Positions 1-9,049 of a stretch of 64,000 bases of DNA are shown one piece after another; positions within the stretch are counted from its first letter, which is position 1, and each line of letters begins with the position of its first letter. Source of the DNA: Dichotomicrobium thermohalophilum (GTDB taxonomy: Bacteria > Pseudomonadota > Alphaproteobacteria > Rhizobiales > Rhodomicrobiaceae); NCBI RefSeq assembly GCF_003550175.1, contig NZ_QXDF01000001.1, forward strand, positions 1,140,501-1,204,500, read 5' to 3'. Below the pieces are notes generated by a model. The model saw only the letters and a list, made by a program, of their open reading frames with translations, did no database searches and was not told the DNA's origin. The position numbers and the translations under genes are program-made.

Positions 1-402
1 ATTATCCATGTCGAGCGCACTGCGCGGAAATGGCCGGGCTTTCCTGAAAAATTCTCGTTCTTCATCCTCAAGGATGGCGAGCCATTCCTCTACAAGCTGC
101 GCCGGCACTGGATCAGCATCGGCCCGGACTACTCGCTCTACGACCACAACAACGAGCGGATCGGCATTTTGAACGGCAAGCTGGTCACACTGGGCGGGCA
201 CTGGGATGTGAAGCTGCGCGCCGATCATGACGACCGCATTCTCAACTGCGTGCTGCAGCTTTTCTGCGCGATGCTGCGCTTCAACAAGGCGTGTCGCGCT
301 CATGTCGAGGATCTGGTGCAGCGCATGGAGAAGCGCGAATTGCGCCCTCAGCTCGAAAGCCACGAAGCGGATCTGTATCTGAACCCGCGACGCACGCGGT
401 AA
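1..402 (+). CDS. C-terminal part of an unknown protein, possibly LURP-one/tubby-like
   Basis: The reading frame is open from the first base of the window to a TAA at 400-402, giving about 133 residues without a start, so the gene begins upstream. The visible part has alternating strand-like segments with pairs such as YSLYDHNNERIG and LGGHWDVKL, which recall the repeated beta-hairpins of LURP-one-related/tubby-like domains. This resemblance is by eye only. A helical stretch rich in Cys and Arg (residues about 75-115 of the visible part) follows and the end is charged. No signal or membrane segment is visible. Coding is secure; function is not. Confidence 0.6.
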   Translation: MIHVERTARKWPGFPEKFSFFILKDGEPFLYKLRRHWISIGPDYSLYDHNNERIGILNGKLVTLGGHWDVKLRADHDDRILNCVLQLFCAMLRFNKACRAHVEDLVQRMEKRELRPQLESHEADLYLNPRRTR

Positions 403-406
403 GGTT

Positions 407-928
407 TCAGACGGTCACACGCACGGCAGCGCCTGGCCCCGCGGCGGCCAGAAGTTTGCGCAGATCGGCTTCGCGGAAGGCGATGCAGCCTTCGGTCGGC
501 GTGAAGCCGGGTGCCGCGAGATGCATGAAGATCGCGCTGCCTCGGCTCCGGCTTCGCGGGACGTCATTATAGCCGAGCACGACGACGAGATCGTACAGAT
601 GGTCGTCTCGCCAGAGCACTTCGTGGCCGGCGGGATAGGGCAGGGCAACAAGACGGTTGTAGTTGCGGTCGCGTGGGTCATCGCACCAGCCGTCATGCGG
701 GCGGATGGCTGCGACAGTCAGGCCCGTTGTGGGCCGCTTAACGCGGTCCGCACGGTAAAGCACTCCGCGTATTGGCCACACCCCGATCGGCGTTGCCCCA
801 TCGCCCTCGCGCTTCAGCGCCCGTCGACCGCCGCGACCCAGCGCGCAGGGCAGCCTTAGCGGGCCCACCACCGCAATGCCCTGCTGTGCTGTCGGCGAAC
901 GCCCATAGATATTCACGCAAATTTGCAT
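407..928 (-). CDS. L,D-transpeptidase family protein (YkuD domain)
   Basis: Predicted 173-residue protein with a YkuD-type L,D-transpeptidase core. The family either cross-links peptidoglycan by 3-3 links or anchors proteins to it, using a catalytic Cys. The conserved pieces visible are GDGATPIGVWPI near residues 42-53 and the active-site block FMHLAAPGFTPTEGCIAF near 134-151, in which the His and the Gly-Cys pair are the expected catalytic residues. There is no clear N-terminal signal peptide, as in several compact single-domain members of this group, so export is uncertain. The gene converges on the end of the preceding gene with 4 bases between stops. Confidence 0.82.
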   Translation of the reverse strand: MQICVNIYGRSPTAQQGIAVVGPLRLPCALGRGGRRALKREGDGATPIGVWPIRGVLYRADRVKRPTTGLTVAAIRPHDGWCDDPRDRNYNRLVALPYPAGHEVLWRDDHLYDLVVVLGYNDVPRSRSRGSAIFMHLAAPGFTPTEGCIAFREADLRKLLAAAGPGAAVRVTV

Positions 929-969
929 TTACGCGAGCGACCTTTCATTGCTGTGAGCCGTGCCGGATG

Positions 970-1007
970 TTGCTTTGCGTTTGGCCGGAGCCTAAATCGT
1001 AAAGCAA
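970..1007. promoter_or_regulatory. Inverted repeat in the leader of the response regulator gene
   Basis: Arms TTGCTTTGCG (970-979) and CGTAAAGCAA (998-1007) are inverted copies with one mismatch and an 18-base spacer. They lie 32-69 bases upstream of the response regulator start and between it and the divergent transpeptidase gene, so they could be an operator for either. The binding protein is unknown. Confidence 0.35.
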
Positions 1008-1038
1008 TGCGATAGAAGCGATTTCGGGAGAGCGCAGA

Positions 1039-1725
1039 ATGAGCACGCCGCGGCATATTCTGGTGGTGGACGACGACGAGGATCTGCGGGACTCGCTGGC
1101 CGAACAGCTCGCGCTGCACGAAGAGTTCGAAACCGAAATCGCTGGCGATGCGCGCGGCGCGATCGACAAGCTGAAAAGCCAGCGTGTCGACCTTGTGCTG
1201 CTCGACATCGGGCTGCCGGATATGGACGGGCGCGAGGCCTGCAAGCTGATGCGCAAGAACGGCTTCAAGGGCCCCATCATCATGCTGACGGCGCAGGATA
1301 CCGACGCCGACATGATTCTGGGACTGGAATCCGGCGCAAACGACTACGTCACGAAGCCGTTCCGCATCGCCGTGCTGCTCGCCAGGATTCGCGCGCAGCT
1401 ACGCCAGCACGAGCAGAGCGAGGATGCCGTCTTCGCGATCGGTCCATATACCTTCAAGCCGGCTAGCAAGCTGCTGCTTGATCAGCAAGGTCGCAAGATC
1501 CGCCTGACCGAGAAGGAAACCTCGATCCTCAAGTACCTCTATCGCGCGGGTGAGAGCGTCATCACCCGGGATGTGCTGCTGCACGAGGTCTGGGGATACA
1601 ACGCCGGCGTGACCACCCATACACTGGAGACTCATATCTACCGCCTGCGTCAGAAAATCGAGCAGGACCCGTCGAACGCGGAGCTGCTTGTTACTGAGGC
1701 CGGCGGCTACAAACTCATGCCGTAG
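1039..1725 (+). CDS. OmpR-family response regulator, CenR-like
   Basis: 228-residue DNA-binding response regulator. The N-terminal receiver (about 1-120) shows the acidic cluster DDDED at 11-15, phospho-acceptor Asp near 56 in LLDIGLPDMDG, Thr in MLTAQD and the Lys of VTKPF. The C-terminal winged helix (about 130-228) has LTEKE, EVWGY and THTLETHIYRLRQKIE. The receiver tail LRQHEQSEDAVF and the whole C-terminus closely resemble the alphaproteobacterial CenR group, regulators of the cell envelope. No sensor kinase gene is adjacent, so it is an orphan here. The GGGAG ribosome binding site at 1027-1031 supports the ATG at 1039. CenR identity is a recollection of family sequence, not a search result. 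Confidence 0.88.
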   Translation: MSTPRHILVVDDDEDLRDSLAEQLALHEEFETEIAGDARGAIDKLKSQRVDLVLLDIGLPDMDGREACKLMRKNGFKGPIIMLTAQDTDADMILGLESGANDYVTKPFRIAVLLARIRAQLRQHEQSEDAVFAIGPYTFKPASKLLLDQQGRKIRLTEKETSILKYLYRAGESVITRDVLLHEVWGYNAGVTTHTLETHIYRLRQKIEQDPSNAELLVTEAGGYKLMP

Positions 1726-1790
1726 GCGGCCCGCGGCCCCCTTGTCGAGTGCAGCGACTCAGATCATGGTTTCCCCAGATGGGGGACAAA

Positions 1791-2276
1791 ATGCACGTCG
1801 AAGATCGGGCGCTTCTCGAAAATGTGGAGCTGTTCAAGGGGCTGAGCGACGCGCAGATCGACGCGATAGCAGCCGCTACTGACATCGCATGGTTTGACAG
1901 CGGTCAGCCGATCACGGAGGCCGAGGAGGCCGGCGCGGCGGCGTTTGTCATACTCGAAGGATCGGTGATGGTCGCCGATACGTCGGCCCCTGACGGCTTC
2001 CAGGAACCGCTTGGGCCAGGTACTTTTGTCGGCGAACTGGCAATGCTGACCGAGGTCTCCTACGCGGCCACCGTAGTGGCGGCCGAGCCGGTTCGCGCCC
2101 TGGCGATCACGCGCGCCACGCTGTACGAGGTCATGGAGGCTGACCCGTCGATCGCCGAGCACTTCTCGGCCAAGCTCGTGCGGCGCCTGTCCAGCCTTGC
2201 CGATGAACTGCGGGCGGTCGATGATCGCTTCGAGGCGCTGGAGATTTCGCTGCAGCGGATTGCCGACGCTGCGTAG
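1791..2276 (+). CDS. Cyclic-nucleotide-binding domain protein (Crp-like, no HTH)
   Basis: About 161 residues forming a single cyclic-nucleotide-binding beta-roll: an entry helix (ALLENVELFKGLSDAQIDAI), a Gly-rich strand pair (GPGTFVGELAMLTE matching the phosphate-binding cassette region) and a C-terminal helix. The DNA-binding helix-turn-helix of true Crp/Fnr regulators is absent; the protein stops after the dimer helix. I chose ATG 1791 because a GGGGG run sits 6-10 bases before it; GTG 1749 and ATG 1779 are in-frame alternatives. It follows the response regulator on the same strand by about 65 bases and may be cotranscribed with it. Confidence 0.78.
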   Translation: MHVEDRALLENVELFKGLSDAQIDAIAAATDIAWFDSGQPITEAEEAGAAAFVILEGSVMVADTSAPDGFQEPLGPGTFVGELAMLTEVSYAATVVAAEPVRALAITRATLYEVMEADPSIAEHFSAKLVRRLSSLADELRAVDDRFEALEISLQRIADAA

Positions 2277-2277
2277 G

Positions 2278-3090
2278 TCAGCCCAGATCGATATCGAGAA
2301 TGACCGGCACGTGGTCGGAGGGCTTCTCCCATCCGCGCGCGTCTTTAACGACTTCGATGCCCTTCGTCCGCTCCTCCAGCTCTGGTGACGTCCAGATGTG
2401 ATCCAGCCGCCGTCCGCGGTCTGAGGCGCGCCAGTCCCGGGCACGGTAGCTCCACCAGGTGTAGAGCTTCTCCTCGGGCGGGATGAAGCGGCGCACGACG
2501 TCCACCCACGGCCGGCTCTCTTGCACCGCCGTCAGATGATCCACTTCGATCGGCGTGTGGCTAACCACCTTCAGCATCTGCTTGTGGGACCAGACATCGG
2601 TCTCCAGCGGCGCGACGTTCAGATCGCCTGTGAGGATCATCGGGCCGTTGTCCGCCATCTCCGGGCGTTCGAGCCAGCGGCGCATCGCCTGCAGATAATC
2701 GAGCTTCTGGCGGAATTTTGGATTCGCCTCAGGGTCGGGGATGTCGCCGCCTGCCGGGACATAGAAGTTATGGAGAACCGGCTGAATCGCAGGCGCCTCC
2801 AAGCGGACCGCGAGATGCCGGGTGTGCCCGCTGGCATCGAGGTCTTCGGCCATCACCCGCGCAATCGGGACGCGCGAGAGGACCGCAACGCCGTTGTACC
2901 CCTTTTCCCCGTGCGTCTCGACATACGCCAGCCCGAGTTCGGCCAGTTCCCCGTGCGGGAACAGTTCATTCGGACACTTGGTCTCCTGCAGGCAGAGCAC
3001 GTCAGGCCGATACGCCGCAACAAACTGCTTCACGAGCGGTAGGCGCAGGCGCACGGAATTGATGTTCCAGGTTGCGAGCCGAAGGATCAT
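2278..3090 (-). CDS. xthA: Exodeoxyribonuclease III
   Basis: 270-residue endonuclease/exonuclease/phosphatase-family protein that acts in base-excision repair as an AP endonuclease and 3'-5' exonuclease. The start MILRLATWNINSVRLR holds the metal-site Asn, followed by LCLQETK (catalytic Glu), ILTGDLNVAP (Asp and Asn) and the terminal SDHVPV with the catalytic Asp-His. Length matches the family. It converges on the preceding gene with one base between stops. Upstream on its own strand lies a strong terminator at 3149-3186, so it needs its own promoter downstream of that point. Confidence 0.95.
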   Translation of the reverse strand: MILRLATWNINSVRLRLPLVKQFVAAYRPDVLCLQETKCPNELFPHGELAELGLAYVETHGEKGYNGVAVLSRVPIARVMAEDLDASGHTRHLAVRLEAPAIQPVLHNFYVPAGGDIPDPEANPKFRQKLDYLQAMRRWLERPEMADNGPMILTGDLNVAPLETDVWSHKQMLKVVSHTPIEVDHLTAVQESRPWVDVVRRFIPPEEKLYTWWSYRARDWRASDRGRRLDHIWTSPELEERTKGIEVVKDARGWEKPSDHVPVILDIDLG

Positions 3091-3470
3091 GCGGGTGAGT
3101 TAACGGCGGGCCACGGCCTGCGTCCAGAGCCGCAGTGCGCATGCGCACAAAAAAAGGGCGCCCAACCCCGGCGATGGTTGGGCGCCAATGTGCGTTACTA
3201 CGCGGTGCGCCGGGAGGGATGCCGGCGCGGGAACGGATAAGCCGTCGGCTAGACGGGGGGGGGCACTACCGATGGTGATTGGCTTATCCGATCGACATGA
3301 AAACAATAGCACAAAAGTTTTTGCCTTGGGAAGGGGAAAAATCAAAAAATTTGGCTTGACAGTGTCCGAACAGCCAATCCGGACGGTGGCGCGGCGATAA
3401 CGGCCGCATCTTTCCTGATCAGGGATCGCAACGTCCGATTGCCAAGGCCCCGACCCGTCGATAGGCTCGC
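3091..3470. other. 380-base non-coding region with terminator, long-range inverted repeat and AT-rich patch
   Basis: No convincing gene is present. The region holds the minus-strand terminator at 3149-3186, a perfect 10-base inverted repeat CGGATAAGCC (3234-3243) / GGCTTATCCG (3281-3290), a run of eight or more G near 3256-3263, and an AT-rich patch at about 3295-3360 that contrasts with its surroundings. A TTGACA sits at 3356-3361 on the plus strand ahead of the helicase gene but has no good -10 at the usual distance. On the minus strand TGCTATTGT near 3305-3313 could be an extended -10. Together these would fit a small minus-strand RNA of roughly 120-150 bases. Confidence 0.5.
3149..3186 (-). 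terminator. Strong rho-independent terminator, minus strand
   Basis: Perfect 11-base stem formed by 3157-3167 (GGCGCCCAACC) and 3176-3186 (GGTTGGGCGCC) with an 8-base loop, followed on the minus strand by seven T (3149-3155 are A on the plus strand). The T-run side shows it stops transcripts coming from higher coordinates, yet no minus-strand protein gene lies there. Confidence 0.85.
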
Positions 3471-5051
3471 ATGCAGCAACGCCAGCCGGCCATAAAATCC
3501 ATGAAGCAGGACGACGCCCTCGACATCCTCAAGACCGGCGCCTCGGTGTTTCTCACCGGCGAGCCGGGCAGCGGCAAGACGCACACGGTCAACCGCTATG
3601 TCGATTACCTGCGCGCCTGCGGGCTTGAGCCGGCCATCACCGCATCGACCGGCATTGCCGCAACGCATATTCAGGGCCGCACCATCCACTCCTGGAGCGG
3701 GATCGGCGTGCGCCTGCCGATCTCGCGCGGGCAGATCGAGCGCATCGCCGAGAACCGCTACACGGCCAAGCGCATCCGCAATGCCCCGGTGCTCATCATC
3801 GACGAAATCTCCATGCTCGGGCCGGACGTCCTGCATGCGGTGGACATGGTCTGCCGGCATGTGCGTGGCTCGCCCGCGCCATTCGGCGGTCTGCAGGTCG
3901 TGCTGGTCGGCGACTTTTTCCAGATCCCGCCGGTCGTGCGGAAGGATGAGCCGGCGGGCGGCCTCGGGCTGGATGGGCCCCAGGATGGTCCGCTGTTCGC
4001 GCACGGATCGAAGGCCTGGCGCGACCTCGACCCCACGGTCTGCTACCTGACCGAGCAGCACCGCCAGAATGACGGCGGCTTCCTTGAACTGCTGAGCGCG
4101 ATCCGTGCCGATACCGTCGGTGCGGCAGAGCGCAAGGCGCTTGGGGAGCGCCGGGTGGACAAGAATGATCTGCCGCGCGACCTCACCCGCCTCTACACGC
4201 ACAATCGCGATGTTGACAGGATCAATCTTGCACGACTGGCCGAGGTCCCCGGCGACGCGCGTGTCTTCGACATGAAGGCGCGCGGACCCGACCCGCTGGT
4301 CGCGGCGCTCAAGCGCGGTTGCCTGACCGGCGAGGAACTCGGCCTGAAGGAAGGCGCCGCGGTCATGTTCATCAAAAACGATCCCGGTGGCCGCTATGTG
4401 AACGGCACGCTGGGGATTGTCACCGGCTTTGATAACAAGGGGTGGCCGGTCGTGCGCACGCGCGAGGGGCGCAAGGTCGTGGCCGAGCCGGTGGACTGGC
4501 AGATGGAAGAGGACGGCAAGTCGGCGGCGAAGATCACGCAGGTGCCGCTACGCCTCGCCTGGGCGATCACCGTCCACAAGAGCCAGGGCATGTCGCTTGA
4601 CGCCGCCGCGGTCGATCTCTCGCACGCCTTCGATTACGGGCAGGGCTACGTGGCGCTGTCGCGCGTCCGGTCGCTGGAGGGGCTGCATCTGGCGGGCTGG
4701 AACGAGCGGGCGCTGCGCGTTCACCCGGAGGCCCTGGCCAAGGATGAGGAATTTCGCAGCGCCTCCGAGACAGCGCTGCGCGCACATCAGCAGCGCGACG
4801 ACCGTGAGATCAGCCGACTCCAGGACGAATTCATTCGCGATGCCGGCGGGCGGACGCCCGCGCCGGCGGCGCCGCGCTTCGGCAACACCCGAGGTGCGCG
4901 CAGCAAGGCGTATCAACCCTGGAGCCGCGATGAGGAAGACCGCCTTCGGGCCTACTTCGACAAGGGGGCGCCGATCAGCCAGATCGCCGAGACGCTGGGG
5001 CGCAAGCCGGGCGCGATCCGCTCGCGGATGCGCAAGTTGGGGCTGATCTGA
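3471..5051 (+). CDS. PIF1-like / RecD-type helicase with C-terminal SANT/HTH-like domain
   Basis: 526-residue superfamily 1 DNA helicase. Motif I GEPGSGKT lies near 29-36, the motif Ia/II region has ASTGIAATHIQGRTIHSW and LIIDEISML (near 107), and the C-terminal helicase half has the UvrD_C_2-type motif TVHKSQGMSLD near 369 followed by YVALSRV. This set is typical of PIF1 helicases, which move 5'-3' on single strands. The last 45 residues (from about 481) form a separate tryptophan-containing helix-turn-helix, starting YQPWSRDEEDRLRAYF and ending with RSRMRKLG, like SANT/Myb or GcrA-type DNA-binding modules. ATG 3501 is a possible later start. The stop overlaps the next gene as TGATG, indicating translational coupling. 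Confidence 0.85.
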   Translation: MQQRQPAIKSMKQDDALDILKTGASVFLTGEPGSGKTHTVNRYVDYLRACGLEPAITASTGIAATHIQGRTIHSWSGIGVRLPISRGQIERIAENRYTAKRIRNAPVLIIDEISMLGPDVLHAVDMVCRHVRGSPAPFGGLQVVLVGDFFQIPPVVRKDEPAGGLGLDGPQDGPLFAHGSKAWRDLDPTVCYLTEQHRQNDGGFLELLSAIRADTVGAAERKALGERRVDKNDLPRDLTRLYTHNRDVDRINLARLAEVPGDARVFDMKARGPDPLVAALKRGCLTGEELGLKEGAAVMFIKNDPGGRYVNGTLGIVTGFDNKGWPVVRTREGRKVVAEPVDWQMEEDGKSAAKITQVPLRLAWAITVHKSQGMSLDAAAVDLSHAFDYGQGYVALSRVRSLEGLHLAGWNERALRVHPEALAKDEEFRSASETALRAHQQRDDREISRLQDEFIRDAGGRTPAPAAPRFGNTRGARSKAYQPWSRDEEDRLRAYFDKGAPISQIAETLGRKPGAIRSRMRKLGLI

Positions 5052-6232
5052 TGGTCTGTGATCTGGGTAAGCTGGTTCGCTCACCATTTGCGCGGCTGCG
5101 CAGCCTGCTCGGCAGCATCGAACCGGGTGCGGAACCAATCGACATGAGCATTGGCGCGCCGCGTCACCCGATGCCGGATTTCGTCGCGGACATCATCCAC
5201 GACCATGCCGCCGACTGGCAGCCCTATCCGCCAATTCGCGGCACCGACGGTCTGCGCAAGGCAGTCGCCAACTGGCATGGTCTGCGTTACCCGTCGCTGA
5301 GGGAACAGATCGACCCGGAAGCGCATATCCTGCCGCTCTCCGGCTCGCGGGAGGGGCTGTTCTCGGCGACCTTCCTGGCGCTGGCGCGCAAGCCGCATGT
5401 TGCCCGGCCCGTCGTGCTCATCCCGAACCCCTTCTATCAGGCCTATGCGGCGGGGGCGCTTGTTGGCGGTGCGGAGCCGCGCTTCCTGCCGACCACCGAG
5501 GCGACGGGCTTTCTGCCCGACTTTGAAGCGGTGCCTGAGGATGTGCTGGCACGGAGTGCGGCGATCTTCCTCGCATCGCCGGCAAACCCGCAGGGCGTCG
5601 TCGCCAGCCGGCCCTATTTGCACGAACTGATCGCGCTCGCGCGTCGCTGGGACGTGATGCTGTTCCTCGACGAATGCTATTCGGAGATTTACAGCGACGC
5701 GCCGCCGCCTGGCGCATTGGAAGTTGCCGCGGAGACGGGCAGCCTCGCCAATGTGGTCTCCTTCAACTCGCTATCGAAGCGATCCAATGTCCCGGGGCTG
5801 CGCTCCGGCTTCTGCGCGGGTGACCCTGACTTCATCTCGCGTTTTGCCGGGTTCCGCAACGTTGCGTGTCCGCAGATGCCGCTGCCCGTGCAGCACGCCT
5901 CCGCGGCGCTGTGGGGCGACGAGGCGCATGTCGAGGCCAACCGCGCGCTCTACCGCGAAAAGTTCGAGATCGCCGGGTCGGCGCTCGGTATCCGCGCGCC
6001 GGCGGGCGGGTTCTTCCTTTGGCTTGACGCCAGCGCGCTCGGCGGCGGGGAGGAGGCCGCGCTGCACCTCTGGCGCGAGGCGGGCGTGAAGGTCATTCCC
6101 GGTGCCTATCTGGCAGTTGAGACCGATGGCGCCATCCCCGGTGCGGAGCGCATACGCGTTGCCCTGGTCGGCGACGCGGCCACGACCCGAGAAGGGCTGA
6201 TGCGCACCGCGGAGGTCCTTGGACCAAGTTGA
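5051..6232 (+). CDS. Class I/II pyridoxal-phosphate aminotransferase, DapC-like
   Basis: 393-residue fold-type I aminotransferase. The cofactor Lys is in SLSKRSNVPGLRSGF (near 241-255), with SPANPQG near 176, DECYSE near 207 and the later Arg of the carboxylate site. The overall pattern, including MSIGAPRHPMPDFV at the N-terminus and the NPFYQAY segment, is that of the succinyldiaminopimelate aminotransferase DapC group that supplies lysine and peptidoglycan precursors, but substrate cannot be settled by eye. The start overlaps the helicase stop. FtsK follows after about 120 bases. Confidence 0.85.
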   Translation: MVCDLGKLVRSPFARLRSLLGSIEPGAEPIDMSIGAPRHPMPDFVADIIHDHAADWQPYPPIRGTDGLRKAVANWHGLRYPSLREQIDPEAHILPLSGSREGLFSATFLALARKPHVARPVVLIPNPFYQAYAAGALVGGAEPRFLPTTEATGFLPDFEAVPEDVLARSAAIFLASPANPQGVVASRPYLHELIALARRWDVMLFLDECYSEIYSDAPPPGALEVAAETGSLANVVSFNSLSKRSNVPGLRSGFCAGDPDFISRFAGFRNVACPQMPLPVQHASAALWGDEAHVEANRALYREKFEIAGSALGIRAPAGGFFLWLDASALGGGEEAALHLWREAGVKVIPGAYLAVETDGAIPGAERIRVALVGDAATTREGLMRTAEVLGPS

Positions 6233-6352
6233 TACAAAACTCGCCAGTTTTTCTGCGTTTTGGAAACCCTTTGTAAACCCTGCGGTGGCAGTTTCTTACC
6301 GCGCGTTTACGTTTCACCGTCGCGCTATCGCGGCGGTCCAACGAGCGGACCC

Positions 6353-8914
6353 ATGGCCACCTATACCGTTTCACGACCCTCCCGGCGTCTTTTGCCCGCG
6401 TCGATGGAAGCCGCAATTGCCAGGCTATTCCGGCGTGGACTGGGCGTTGCCGTGCTTTCTCTGGCGCTCGCCGGCTGGGCGAGCCTGTTGACCTGGTCGG
6501 TCGCCGACCCGAGCCTCAACCACATCACGGAGCAGCCCCCGGAGAACCTGCTGGGTGCTTATGGCGCTTCGGTCGCCGATCTTATGATTCAGTCGCTGGG
6601 CCTTGCTGCCGTGACGGTGTTCCTGCCCGTGGCCGCGCTTGGGTTTCGGCTTGCCGCCGAATATCCGGCCGGGCCGCTGCGGCTGATGTCGCTGCTGTGG
6701 CTGGTTTCGACGGCGCTGATTGCCATGAGCCTTAGCCCGCTGCCGGCGCCGGAAACCTGGCCGCTGGCGCATGGCCTGGGCGGGATCATCGGCGATTTCC
6801 TGATGGTCGGCGGCGTTCATGCGCTTGGCTTCGTCCCGGATCACTTCGCACAGGCTGTAGCCGGAGCGGTTGCCGGTCTGGCCGGGGGCGTGGCGCTGAT
6901 GGCAGCCTGCGGTCTCAGCCCGCGCGATATGGCCGTGTTGCTCGATAGCGAGCGAACCGCAAGGGCGGCGACGCGGTCGGGAACGGGTATCGGGGAGGTC
7001 TTGCGCGGGCTGGCGCCGGAGCGCGAGCAGGCACAGGAGCCGGCAGGCCCCCGCGAGTTCTGGATGGGTCAGGGCTGGACCGACGCAGAGGATGAGCCGA
7101 AACCGGATGGGCGCGAGCGCCGCCGGCTCCGCCGCATCGGGCGCCGCCGTGAAGAGCCGGATCTGCGAACGGAGCCGACGCTGAACGTCGAGCCACAGGA
7201 TCTCGGTGCGCGGATCGAACCGTTTTTCGATTCGCTGCGCTCTGCGCCCCCGTGCCAGGAGCCCGCGGCGCAGGAGTCGTCGGACGATATCTGGGCCGCG
7301 CATTACCGCGCGCATCAGGTCAGCGAACCGCCGCCTCAGGTTCGGGCCGCGCCATTTCTCGCGCCCAAATCCACGGCGACCCCGGCGCCCCAGACCAATC
7401 CGAAGGGCAGTTTCACGCTGCCGCCCACGAGCCTGCTCACGCAAGCTTCTGGTGCGCAGGTTCAGCATGCGCTGAGCGATGAGGAACTCACCGAACGGGC
7501 CGAGCAGCTTGAAGGCACACTGCGCGACTTCGGCGTCAAGGGCGAGATCACGGAAGTGCACCCCGGCCCGGTCATCACGCTCTATGAGCTGCGCCCGGCG
7601 CGCGGGACGAAATCCTCCCGCGTCATCGGCCTGTCCGACGACATCGCGCGGTCGATGGGAGCGGTTTCTGCGCGCGTGTCGGTTATCCCCGGGCGCGATG
7701 CGCTCGGCATCGAGCTACCGAACGAAAAGCGCGAGACGGTTTATCTGCGCGCGCTGCTGGAGACGGCGGAGTTCCGCAACAGCCAGGCGAAGCTGGCGCT
7801 GGCCCTCGGAAAGAGCATCGGCGGTACGCCCGTAATCGTCGATCTGGCGCGGATGCCGCATCTGCTGGTCGCCGGCACCACCGGCTCGGGCAAGTCGGTC
7901 GGGATCAACGCGATGATCCTTTCGCTGATCTATCGGCTTCCGCCCGACCAGTGCAAATTCATCATGATCGACCCGAAGATGCTGGAGCTGTCGGTCTATA
8001 ACGGCATTCCGCATCTGCTCACGCCGGTTGTCACCGACCCGAAGAAGGCGGTCGCCGCGCTCAAATGGACGGTTGCGGAAATGAACCGGCGCTATGAGCG
8101 GATGCACAAGGTCGGTGTCCGCAACATCCAGGGCTACAACCAGCGCGTTGCCGAGGCGCGGGCGCGCGGCGACGTGCTTGGGCGCACGGTCAACACCGGT
8201 TATGACGAGGCGACGGGCCAGCCCATCTACGAGCATGAGGACATCGACGCCGAGCCGATGCCCTACATCGTGGTGGTCATCGACGAGATGGCTGACCTGA
8301 TGATGGTCGCTGGCAAGGACATCGAGTTCGCCGTGCAGCGCCTGTCGCAGATGGCGCGCGCCGCCGGCATCCACGTCATCATGGCGACGCAACGCCCGAG
8401 CGTCGATGTCATCACCGGCACGATCAAGGCCAATTTCCCCAGCCGCATCAGCTTCCAGGTGACGTCGAAGGTCGACAGCCGCACGATCCTGGGCGAACAG
8501 GGCTCCGAGCAGCTTCTTGGCGCTGGCGATATGCTGCACCTCGCGCCTGGCGGCCGGCTCACGCGCGTACACGGACCTTTTGTCGCCGACCAGGAGTTGG
8601 AAAAGGTTGTGCACCATCTGAAGCAGCAGGGGGCGCCGGAATACCGAACGGACGTTCTGGAGGCGCAGGATGATCCGGTTGATCCGCGCCTGAGCAACGA
8701 TAGCAAGCCCTCGGGTGACGACTTGCTCGATGAAGCCATCGAAATCGTGCGCCGCGATCGCCGGGCCACCACCAGCTATTTGCAGCGCCGGCTCGGCATC
8801 GGCTATAACCGCGCCGCGTCGCTCATCGAGCGGCTGGAAGACGAAGGCATCATCGGCCCGGCTGGGCGCGGCGGCAAACGGGAAATCCTCATCGGCGAGG
8901 CCGAAGACGCGTGA
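6353..8914 (+). CDS. ftsK: DNA translocase FtsK
   Basis: About 853 residues from ATG 6353, chosen because the N-terminal membrane segment then starts at a normal distance; an upstream in-frame ATG at 6260 would add 31 unlikely residues. Four membrane segments occupy roughly residues 25-190, then a Pro/Glu/Arg-rich linker to about 370. The motor has Walker [10 protein letters not shown] near 506, Walker [15 protein letters not shown] near 640 and the conserved [13 protein letters not shown]. The C-terminal gamma winged helix (about 788-850; [22 protein letters not shown]) reads KOPS-type polarity sequences. FtsK anchors at the septum, pumps chromosome ends apart and activates XerCD recombination. 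GAGCGGA precedes the start. Confidence 0.94.
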   Translation: MATYTVSRPSRRLLPASMEAAIARLFRRGLGVAVLSLALAGWASLLTWSVADPSLNHITEQPPENLLGAYGASVADLMIQSLGLAAVTVFLPVAALGFRLAAEYPAGPLRLMSLLWLVSTALIAMSLSPLPAPETWPLAHGLGGIIGDFLMVGGVHALGFVPDHFAQAVAGAVAGLAGGVALMAACGLSPRDMAVLLDSERTARAATRSGTGIGEVLRGLAPEREQAQEPAGPREFWMGQGWTDAEDEPKPDGRERRRLRRIGRRREEPDLRTEPTLNVEPQDLGARIEPFFDSLRSAPPCQEPAAQESSDDIWAAHYRAHQVSEPPPQVRAAPFLAPKSTATPAPQTNPKGSFTLPPTSLLTQASGAQVQHALSDEELTERAEQLEGTLRDFGVKGEITEVHPGPVITLYELRPARGTKSSRVIGLSDDIARSMGAVSARVSVIPGRDALGIELPNEKRETVYLRALLETAEFRNSQAKLALALGKSIGGTPVIVDLARMPHLLVAGTTGSGKSVGINAMILSLIYRLPPDQCKFIMIDPKMLELSVYNGIPHLLTPVVTDPKKAVAALKWTVAEMNRRYERMHKVGVRNIQGYNQRVAEARARGDVLGRTVNTGYDEATGQPIYEHEDIDAEPMPYIVVVIDEMADLMMVAGKDIEFAVQRLSQMARAAGIHVIMATQRPSVDVITGTIKANFPSRISFQVTSKVDSRTILGEQGSEQLLGAGDMLHLAPGGRLTRVHGPFVADQELEKVVHHLKQQGAPEYRTDVLEAQDDPVDPRLSNDSKPSGDDLLDEAIEIVRRDRRATTSYLQRRLGIGYNRAASLIERLEDEGIIGPAGRGGKREILIGEAEDA

Positions 8915-9049
8915 ATTTTTCGCGCCGATGTCTCCAATTTGACGCTTTTGTGGTCCAAGCGGCCGTGACGAGGTGATGCGGCCCGCCGCGTTGCGCGCGT
9001 GGCGCGCCGAACCGGCGACCCGGTAACACGAGACGCATTGGGGTGAACC

